64,000 nt of DNA from Bradyrhizobium sp. C9 (lineage in GTDB: Bacteria > Pseudomonadota > Alphaproteobacteria > Rhizobiales > Xanthobacteraceae), in assembly GCF_002532045.1 (NCBI RefSeq), contig NZ_NWTG01000028.1:1-64000 (forward strand), given 5' to 3'. Position numbers and translations under genes: made by a program. Positions 58,416-64,000 of this stretch are shown here, piece by piece. The notes under the pieces are model-generated. The model was not told the origin of the DNA. It searched no databases and was given only the letters and a program-made list of their open reading frames with translations. The stretch's first letter is position 1, and each line of letters opens with the position of its first letter.

Positions 58416-58612
58416 CAATCGATCTTGCGCGCCTCTTCCGGCAGCATGATCGGGATGCCGTCGCGGATCGGATAGGCAAGTTTCGCGGAGCGCGAGATCA
58501 GCTCCTGCCGCGCGGCGTCGAATTCCAGCGGTCCCTTGGTGATCGGGCACACTAGGATTTCGAGCAGCTTTGGGTCGGCGGTGCTTTCGAGATGATCTGT
58601 CGTGGAATTCAT
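58415..58612 (-). CDS. Trm112-family protein (YcaR-like)
   Basis: A 65-aa small protein with the Trm112 core LEILVCPITKGPLEFD and AYPIRDGIPIMLPEEAR. Eukaryotic Trm112 activates tRNA/rRNA methyltransferases; bacterial YcaR-type proteins are poorly known. Only one Cys is present in the CPI motif, so no zinc site is expected. ATG 58612 is chosen because it begins the family segment. Confidence 0.88.
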   Translation of the reverse strand: MNSTTDHLESTADPKLLEILVCPITKGPLEFDAARQELISRSAKLAYPIRDGIPIMLPEEARKID

Positions 58613-58718
58613 GGATGGCTCCAACTGGAGCGTTTTCGAGCGAAGTGGGCACCGGTTCGCGTGAAGAAAACGCGTCAGAACAAACTGATCGTCATGTAGC
58701 ACATTTAAACAAGCGCTG

Positions 58719-59255
58719 TCAGCGCTTGGTCAGGCGCAACAGCTCATCGATTGCGGCCTGCTGACGCGGCTTCGGCAGCGTTTGCTCTGATAGCGCGTAG
58801 CCGATGAACGCCCAATAGAAGATCTGCGCCCGACCGCGCGCCACGTCTTCCGGGAATCCGGCGTGCCGGAGCAGGGTTTCGATATAGCCGATCCGGCGCT
58901 GGTCGACCTCGAGCACGGCGGCGCGCGCCGCGGCATATCCGGTGGCCCAGCTGCGCACCGCGCGTTCCAGTGCCAGCCGCGCCGAGAAGGTCCGGCGCAA
59001 CAGCAGCGCCAGCGCGTCGCCGCCTTCCGGAATGGTCTCGAGTTCGGCGATCACCTGCTCGGCGGCAACCTCGCGCCAATGGTTGAGGATCGCGGTGCGA
59101 TAGGCGCCGATGTCGGCGAAATGCCAGTAGAAGCTGCCGCGCGAGACCCCCATGGCCTTGGCCAGCGGCTCGGCCTTGAGCGCCGTGAAGCCGTGCTTCG
59201 CCAGCGTCTTCAGGCCCTGATCGAGCCAGTCCTTGACCGAGAGTTGTTCCGTCAT
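58719..59255 (-). CDS. TetR-family transcriptional regulator
   Basis: A 178-aa repressor with N-terminal helix-turn-helix (AEPLAKAMGVSRGSFYWHFADI, about 30-51, split here only for the recognition part VSRGSFYWHF) and an all-helical ligand domain. The start MTEQLSVKDWLDQGLKTL is typical. It is divergent from the membrane-protein gene at 59364, with a perfect palindrome between the two, so it most likely controls that gene and itself. The inducer is unknown. Confidence 0.9.
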   Translation of the reverse strand: MTEQLSVKDWLDQGLKTLAKHGFTALKAEPLAKAMGVSRGSFYWHFADIGAYRTAILNHWREVAAEQVIAELETIPEGGDALALLLRRTFSARLALERAVRSWATGYAAARAAVLEVDQRRIGYIETLLRHAGFPEDVARGRAQIFYWAFIGYALSEQTLPKPRQQAAIDELLRLTKR

Positions 59256-59291
59256 GATTCCCCGTCCGCGTCCCGACCATACATAAGTGTA

Positions 59292-59297
59292 TTGACA
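59292..59297 (+). promoter_or_regulatory. Putative -35 element of the TetR-controlled gene
   Basis: Perfect TTGACA upstream of the palindrome, in the direction of the membrane-protein gene. No convincing -10 hexamer at 17-18 bases is visible; TATCCA at 59318 leaves a 20-base gap. The element is therefore only a candidate. Confidence 0.35.
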
Positions 59298-59320
59298 GGC
59301 GCCAGCCGGCGGTGTCCTAT

Positions 59321-59338
59321 CCATACAGTACTGTATGG
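59321..59338. promoter_or_regulatory. TetR operator palindrome
   Basis: CCATACAGTACTGTATGG is a perfect 18-bp palindrome. Half-sites recur on both sides: CCATACA at 59277-59283 and ACTGTATGG at 59345-59353. The three-element layout would cover both divergent promoters. Confidence 0.8.
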
Positions 59339-59363
59339 AACAGCACTGTATGGAGACGTCGCG

Positions 59364-59714
59364 ATGCGTGATCTTCTGCTGCAAGGCGCCGGCCTCATCG
59401 CCATCCTGGTCAGCCTGATCCATGGCGTTCTCGGCGAGACCAAAATATTCGCGCGCGCCACCGTCGAGCCGCCGCGGCTGCGCCTCTTGCTTCGCCTGGT
59501 CTATCAGGCCGGCACAGTCGCCTGGATCGGCGGCGGCGTGCTGCTGGTCGCCGCGCCGGCGATGGCCTCCGATGCCGCGCGGCACTGGATCGTGGCGACG
59601 CTCGCCATCGTGTTCGGCAGCGCGGCGCTCGCCAATGCAGTCGCGACCCGCGGCCGGCATTTCGGCTGGATGGCGATGAGCGCCGTCGTGGCGCTTGCCG
59701 CCGCCGGCTATTAG
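59364..59714 (+). CDS. Small four-helix membrane protein under TetR control
   Basis: A 116-aa protein with four hydrophobic stretches (about 5-22, 48-65, 75-92 and 100-116). I recognise no catalytic motif; GTVAWIGGGVLLVAAP is in the second helix. It is divergent from the TetR gene with an operator between them. Small drug-resistance-like transporters and unknown inner-membrane proteins look similar at this length; the ETKIFA loop is not of SMR type. Confidence 0.75.
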   Translation: MRDLLLQGAGLIAILVSLIHGVLGETKIFARATVEPPRLRLLLRLVYQAGTVAWIGGGVLLVAAPAMASDAARHWIVATLAIVFGSAALANAVATRGRHFGWMAMSAVVALAAAGY

Positions 59715-59725
59715 CTGATGCGATC

Positions 59726-60532
59726 ATGACGACTGATCGCATCAGCCTGAGCATTGCCAACGGTGTCGCCGACATCAGGCTCGACCGCCCGGACAAGCTC
59801 AACGCGCTCGATCCGGCGATGTTTACCGCAATCGCCGACATCGGCGCGCAGCTTAGGGACAACCCGAAGGTCCGCGCGGTGGTGTTGTCGGGCGAGGGCC
59901 AGGCGTTCTGCGCGGGCCTCGATCTCGAACGTCTGGTCGCAACGACGGAAGGCCAATCCATCCTGCCTTTTGCCGATCTTGGGCAGCGCACCCACGGCAT
60001 CGCCAACTTCGCGCAGCATCTGGTGTGGCTCTGGCGCGAGTTGCCGGTACCGGTGATTGCGGCCGTCCACGGCATCGCGTTCGGCGGCGGCTTTCAGCTG
60101 ATGCTCGGTGCCGATATCAGATATCTTGCGCCGGCCACGCGTCTGGCCGTCATCGAAGCCAAATGGGGGCTGGTGCCCGACATGGCCGGAACGCAGCTGA
60201 TGCGCCATCTCGCGCGCGAAGACGTGGTCCGCGAACTGACCTACACCGCGCGCGTCTTCTCCGCGGAGGAAGCGCTTGGTTACGGCTTCGCCACCCGGGT
60301 CGTCGAACAGCCGCGCCATGCCGCACTGGAGACGGCGCGCGCGATCGCGGACCGCAGCCCGGACGCGATCCGCGCCGCCAAGCGGCTGCTCAATCTCGCA
60401 GCCGATCGCGATGCGGCGACCGGGCTCGCAGCTGAAACGGCCGAGCAGGCGCTTCTGCTTGGGACCCCCAATCACGTCGAAGCGGTCAGGGCGAATCTCG
60501 AACGACGGCCGCCGCAATGGAGTTTTGCATGA
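59726..60532 (+). CDS. Enoyl-CoA hydratase/isomerase (crotonase family)
   Basis: A 268-aa crotonase-fold protein. The oxyanion-hole segments are VVLSGEGQAFCAGLDLERL (about 50-68) and HGIAFGGGFQLMLGADIRY (about 115-133). The catalytic Glu position of hydratases reads Glu in the VIEAKWGLVPDMAGT block (about 143-157), consistent with activity as hydratase or isomerase. It is probably a fatty-acid or side-chain oxidation enzyme. Its stop overlaps the next start (ATGA). Confidence 0.9.
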   Translation: MTTDRISLSIANGVADIRLDRPDKLNALDPAMFTAIADIGAQLRDNPKVRAVVLSGEGQAFCAGLDLERLVATTEGQSILPFADLGQRTHGIANFAQHLVWLWRELPVPVIAAVHGIAFGGGFQLMLGADIRYLAPATRLAVIEAKWGLVPDMAGTQLMRHLAREDVVRELTYTARVFSAEEALGYGFATRVVEQPRHAALETARAIADRSPDAIRAAKRLLNLAADRDAATGLAAETAEQALLLGTPNHVEAVRANLERRPPQWSFA

Positions 60533-60951
60533 CCACTGCAACGGGATTCGATCTGGAGCGTCTTGTTGCGACCAATGCGTCGGCGGCCTTCAACCGGCTG
60601 GTCGGCCTCGAGGTGGTTTCCGCCGGTGCCGGTGCAGTGGAGCTGCGCGTGCCCTGGCGTGATGATCTCACCCAATATGCCGGTCATCTTCACGCGGGCA
60701 TGATCGCGGCCTTGCTGGATACCGCCTGCGGCTTTGCTGCGGCGTCGATGGTCGGTTCCGTCACCGCTTCGCACTTCTCGATGAATTGCCTGAAGCCTGC
60801 GGTGGGCCGCTGCTTCATCGCCAAAGGCATCACGTTGCGCGCCGGGCGCCGGCAGGTGTTCGCTCGCGCCGAGCTGTTTGCGGAGAACGAGCAGGGCGAG
60901 GCGTCGCTGGTCGCAACCGGCGAAACCGTCCTCGTTCCGCTCGAGAGTTGA
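60529..60951 (+). CDS. PaaI-family hotdog thioesterase
   Basis: A 140-aa single-hotdog protein. HLHAGMIAALLDTACGFAA (about 44-62) is the HGG-type motif with the catalytic Asp, and the second half has NCLKPAVGRCF and VFARAELFAENEQG. It cleaves small aryl- or acyl-CoA esters. The ATG at 60529 overlaps the hydratase stop, so the two act in one operon and possibly one pathway. Confidence 0.85.
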   Translation: MTTATGFDLERLVATNASAAFNRLVGLEVVSAGAGAVELRVPWRDDLTQYAGHLHAGMIAALLDTACGFAAASMVGSVTASHFSMNCLKPAVGRCFIAKGITLRAGRRQVFARAELFAENEQGEASLVATGETVLVPLES

Positions 60952-61113
60952 GGACACCCAACCGCAGGGCGCGTGCAATATTTATGGGGCCATCAATTTC
61001 CGTGTGGAATCGGCTTACGCGCGGATAACCATGCCACTGAAAGTTGTAGAAAATTATCGAGAAGACAATTCAACCGGCCTAGCTTGTCCGCGCGGACAAC
61101 CATGGGCCGACGC

Positions 61114-63648
61114 ATGTTTCGTGTTCTTACGTGTCTTTCAGGTGAGCATGACTGGCGGCTCGTTCTGCTCGCCGGCCTGGTCTGCTTCGTTGCCAGCATT
61201 GTCGCCGTCAACATCTTCCATCGCGCGATCGCTTCACAGGCGAGGACGCGGCGGATCTGGATCGCGATCGCGGGAGCTGCGATCGGTTACGGCATCTGGG
61301 CCACGCACTTCATTGCCATGCTCGCCTACGAGCCGGGCGTGCCGACCGGCTACGGTATCGTCCTCACGGCGCTGTCGCTCGCCGTCGCGATGATGCTGAC
61401 GTCGGTCGGCCTCGGCCTTGCCGCCAGCGACTCCAGCCCCTGGCGCGCGCCGGTCGGCGGCGCGGTGATCGGAGCCGGCATCGCCAGCATGCATTATCTC
61501 GGAATGTGGGCGCTGGAAGTGCCGGGCCATGTGGTGTGGTCGCTCGACCTCGTGGTGGCCTCCATCGTGCTCGGCATGCTGTTCGGCTACGCCGCGCTGT
61601 CGGTCGCGGTCCGTTATCAGGATCGCTGGATGTCGCTCGTCGCGGCGATGTTGCTGACGCTTGCGATCGTGTCGCATCATTTCACCGCGATGGGCGCGGT
61701 CGAGATCGTTCCGGACCCGCTGCTGGCTCCGGAAGCCTTGTCGCTCTCTCCTGCCTTCCTCGCCATCGTGATCGCGGGCGTGGCACTCTCGGTGCTCGGG
61801 ATGAGCCTGGTCGGGGTGCTTGCCGACCGGCGCCTTGCGCTGCGCACCCGCCGCTTCGAGGAGATCATCAGCCAGCTTTCGCTGGCGCGACAGCAAGTCG
61901 AGGCGTCGCAGAAGGAACTGGAAGAGCAAAGGTTCCGGCTGGACACCGCGATCAATCACATGGGCGAGGGCCTCTGCATGTTCGATGCGGAGAAGCGCCT
62001 CGTCGTGTGCAATGAGCGCTACGCCAAGATGTACCGGCTGCCGCCGGAACTGCTGCTGCCCGGCACCGCCCATCGCGAGATCATCACGCATCGGATCGCC
62101 AACGGCCTTCTCAAGGGTGAGACCAGCGACAGCGCCGCGACCCAGGTGCTCGCGACATTGAACGCACTGCCGGCCGACGAGAGCAGCAGCCGGGTCGACG
62201 AGCTTGCCGACGGCCGGCTGATCTGCGTGACGCGGCAGCCGATGCCCGGCGGCGGCTGGGTGGCGACCCATCGCGACGTCACCGAACAGCGGCGCTCCGA
62301 GGCCAAGATCACCCATATGGCGCAGCACGACGCGCTGACCGATCTGCCGAACCGTGTGCTGCTCAAGGAGTGGATGGAGCAGGCGCTTTCCGGCGCGCGG
62401 TGCGGCGGACCGAGCCTTGCGGTGCTGATGCTCGATCTCGACCGCTTCAAGGACGTCAACGACACCCTCGGGCATCCGGCGGGCGATGCGCTGCTGAAGT
62501 CGGTGGCCGCGCGGCTCCGCAGGTGCGTCAGCGATACCACGCTGGTGGCGCGGCTCGGCGGCGACGAGTTCGCCGTGATCGACTACGTCACCGATCCGGT
62601 CACGGAAGCCGGTGTGCTCGCCGAGAGGATCAGGAAGGCGCTCAGCGAGCCGATCGATCTCGGCGATCATCGAGTGACCACCACGGCCAGCATCGGGATT
62701 GCGATCGCGCCGCGCGACGGCACCGATTCCGACGAGGTCCTGCGCAGCGCCGATCTTGCGCTCTACTCGGCCAAGAGCGGTGGCCGCGGCTCGTTCCGCT
62801 TCTTCGAGCCGGAGCTCGACCGGCTGCTGCAGACCCGGCGCAGCCTCGAGCGCGACATGCGCAGCGCGCTCGCCAACGGCGAGTTCGAGCTGCACTATCA
62901 GCCGTTCATCAACGTCGCGAGCGGGGAGACCTGCGGCTTCGAGGCGCTGTTGCGATGGCATCATCCGCAGCGCGGCATGGTCTCGCCGGCGCAGTTCATT
63001 CCGCTTGCTGAGGAGACCGGCCTGATCGTGCCGCTCGGCGAATGGGTGCTGCGCACCGCGTGCGCGGAAGCCGCCAAATGGCCCGACGACCTCAAGATCG
63101 CGATCAACCTGTCGCCGGTGCAGTTCAGGAGCCCGGAATTGGTCCCGGTGATTGTGCACGCGCTGGCAAGCTCGGGGGTTTCGCCAGAACGGCTCGAGCT
63201 TGAAGTCACCGAAACGGCGATCATCCAGGACAGCGAGGCGGTGTTCGCGGCGCTCAGCCAGCTCCATGATCTCGGGGTGCGGATCGCGCTCGACGATTTC
63301 GGCACCGGCTATTCGTCGCTGAGCTTCCTGCAGAAGTTTCCGTTCGACAAGGTCAAGATCGATCGCAGCTTCGTGTCCGAACTCTCCGGCGCAACCGACG
63401 AGTCGCGCCGGATCGCGCGCGCGATCGTTCGCTTCGCGGTCAGCCTCGGCAAGACGACGACGGCCGAAGGCGTCGAAACTAGGGAGCAGCTCGACATCCT
63501 GCGCGCCGATGCCTGCGTGGAAGTGCAGGGCTTCCACTTCAGCCCCGCGGTGCAGAGCGAGAAGGTCGCCCAGATGATCGGCGGGCGGATGCCGGTCGCG
63601 GCCGAACGCCCGGCAGTTCGTCTCGCAATGGCGGGCGCCGCGTCCTGA
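61114..63648 (+). CDS. MHYT-PAS-GGDEF-EAL signalling protein
   Basis: An 844-aa c-di-GMP enzyme. The N-terminal MHYT membrane sensor has repeated His/Met motifs (ATHFIAML, SMHYLGMW and SHHFTAMG), thought to bind copper or a gas. A PAS-like segment (about 270-390, MGEGLCMFDAEKRLVVCNERYAK) comes next, then GGDEF (RLGGDEFAVI) and EAL (GFEALLRWHHP, with LDDFGTGYSSLSFL). Both catalytic signatures are intact, so it could make or degrade c-di-GMP. ATG 61114 (MFRVLTCLSGEHDW) is preferred over one at 61102. Confidence 0.92.
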   Translation: MFRVLTCLSGEHDWRLVLLAGLVCFVASIVAVNIFHRAIASQARTRRIWIAIAGAAIGYGIWATHFIAMLAYEPGVPTGYGIVLTALSLAVAMMLTSVGLGLAASDSSPWRAPVGGAVIGAGIASMHYLGMWALEVPGHVVWSLDLVVASIVLGMLFGYAALSVAVRYQDRWMSLVAAMLLTLAIVSHHFTAMGAVEIVPDPLLAPEALSLSPAFLAIVIAGVALSVLGMSLVGVLADRRLALRTRRFEEIISQLSLARQQVEASQKELEEQRFRLDTAINHMGEGLCMFDAEKRLVVCNERYAKMYRLPPELLLPGTAHREIITHRIANGLLKGETSDSAATQVLATLNALPADESSSRVDELADGRLICVTRQPMPGGGWVATHRDVTEQRRSEAKITHMAQHDALTDLPNRVLLKEWMEQALSGARCGGPSLAVLMLDLDRFKDVNDTLGHPAGDALLKSVAARLRRCVSDTTLVARLGGDEFAVIDYVTDPVTEAGVLAERIRKALSEPIDLGDHRVTTTASIGIAIAPRDGTDSDEVLRSADLALYSAKSGGRGSFRFFEPELDRLLQTRRSLERDMRSALANGEFELHYQPFINVASGETCGFEALLRWHHPQRGMVSPAQFIPLAEETGLIVPLGEWVLRTACAEAAKWPDDLKIAINLSPVQFRSPELVPVIVHALASSGVSPERLELEVTETAIIQDSEAVFAALSQLHDLGVRIALDDFGTGYSSLSFLQKFPFDKVKIDRSFVSELSGATDESRRIARAIVRFAVSLGKTTTAEGVETREQLDILRADACVEVQGFHFSPAVQSEKVAQMIGGRMPVAAERPAVRLAMAGAAS

Positions 63649-63876
63649 TCGAAGGGCCGTGTCAGCAGATTCGGATGCCCATGAGGCGTAAGGCCGCAGC
63701 AGGCGGTCAAAACCAAATTGCGCGTGGAGCGCAAAGCGGTTTTCGCGGCCGTTAGAATTTCTCTAAAGCGAGCCGCATCCGCGCTTCCTTGACTTGGCAA
63801 TCACCTCAGCATTCTTCACGCATGTGCTCTGCGCGATGGCGTTGTGGGCATGATCGTCAACGGAGGGGAGATACGC

Positions 63877-64000
63877 GTGAGAGTGATTATGAGCGCTGCG
63901 CTTGCAGTGTGCGTTCTGGGGTTTGCGGGATCGGCAGCATTCGCCGACGGCTACAAGACTTGCACCAAGCTCGACAAGGCATCGTGGAAGCCGGCAAGCG
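63877..64000 (+). CDS. Secreted PepSY-type protein, 5' part only
   Basis: The first 41 codons of a gene that continues beyond the window. GTG start with a GGAGGGGAG ribosome-binding site. The signal peptide is ALAVCVLGFAGSAAFA, and then DGYKTCTKLDKASWKPAS, which resembles the start of small periplasmic PepSY-domain proteins. The assignment rests on this short N-terminus. Confidence 0.6.
   Translation, partial: MRVIMSAALAVCVLGFAGSAAFADGYKTCTKLDKASWKPAS

Noticed and set aside
61234..63537. 767-codon open frame on the minus strand
   Set aside because: Antisense to the MHYT-GGDEF-EAL gene, whose domains are clear. The reverse product has no recognisable domain.
1..64000. tRNA, rRNA, CRISPR arrays, insertion sequences and integrases
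   Set aside because: No cloverleaf-like sequence, regular repeat-spacer series, transposase or recombinase motif was found by eye. A tRNA and IS search by program would be decisive.

Overview
The window looks like chromosomal DNA of a Bradyrhizobium-type alphaproteobacterium. Evidence seen here: high GC, a rhizobial-style hisB-DUF2628-hisH-hisA-hisF-hisE-coaA cluster, a parABS region with the parS sequence TGTTTCACGTGAAACA, two amtB-glnK pairs, several diguanylate cyclases, and many short palindromic repeats with a GTCCCGGC-YTTC-GCCGGGAC core. I see no tRNA or rRNA gene, no CRISPR array, no transposase and no integrase.

Layout. 1-5 kb: histidine biosynthesis and coaA (minus strand). 5.1-8.1 kb: hslV and hslU separated by a GNAT acetyltransferase and a DUF2585 membrane protein. 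8.3-9.4 kb: unknown polytopic membrane protein. 9.4-16.2 kb: smr, mltA, a Tim44-domain protein, secB, dnaQ, coaE, maf and the PPDK regulator ppsR. 16.2-16.7 kb: AT-rich, GANTC-rich divergent spacer that I propose as the chromosomal replication origin. 16.7-29.4 kb: hemJ, rho, mnmE, mnmG, rsmG, parA, parB, holA, lptE, leuS, with five parS sites. This two-sided order matches the origin region of Caulobacter and rhizobia, except that hemE and aroE are not at their usual places. 29.7-42.5 kb: housekeeping and signalling genes (two diguanylate cyclases, a YggS-type PLP protein, a hydratase, an L,D-transpeptidase, a CenR-like response regulator, xth, a LolA-like protein, ftsK, an aminotransferase, a NUDIX hydrolase).

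43.0-48.5 kb is an accessory island with visibly lower GC. It holds a ribbon-helix-helix regulator, a large fusion protein (DEDD 3'-5' exonuclease, then DUF429, then a nucleotide-kinase-like P-loop domain), and a short adenylosuccinate synthetase whose catalytic-loop Asp is replaced by Ser (GSEGKGK). That substitution is the hallmark I recall for phage PurZ, the diaminopurine-pathway enzyme. A convergent operon follows, with a membrane-anchored dUTPase/dCTP-deaminase-fold protein and an uncharacterised protein, and then a small membrane protein. Together they look like a nucleotide-metabolism, DNA-modification or phage-defence module that I cannot match to a described system. It is the most interesting part of the window.

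48.6-54.3 kb: two amtB-glnK operons in the same orientation, separated by a ClpP paralogue and an ArsR-SRPBCC pair. A sigma-54-type promoter precedes the first glnK, a 22-bp tandem repeat precedes the second, and a 20-bp palindrome precedes arsR. 54.3-64 kb: GYF-domain membrane protein, tesB, UbiH-type monooxygenase, Trm112-like protein plus alpha/beta hydrolase, a TetR regulator with an 18-bp palindromic operator facing a membrane-protein gene, enoyl-CoA hydratase, PaaI-type thioesterase, an MHYT-GGDEF-EAL protein, and the start of a PepSY-type secreted protein that runs off the window.
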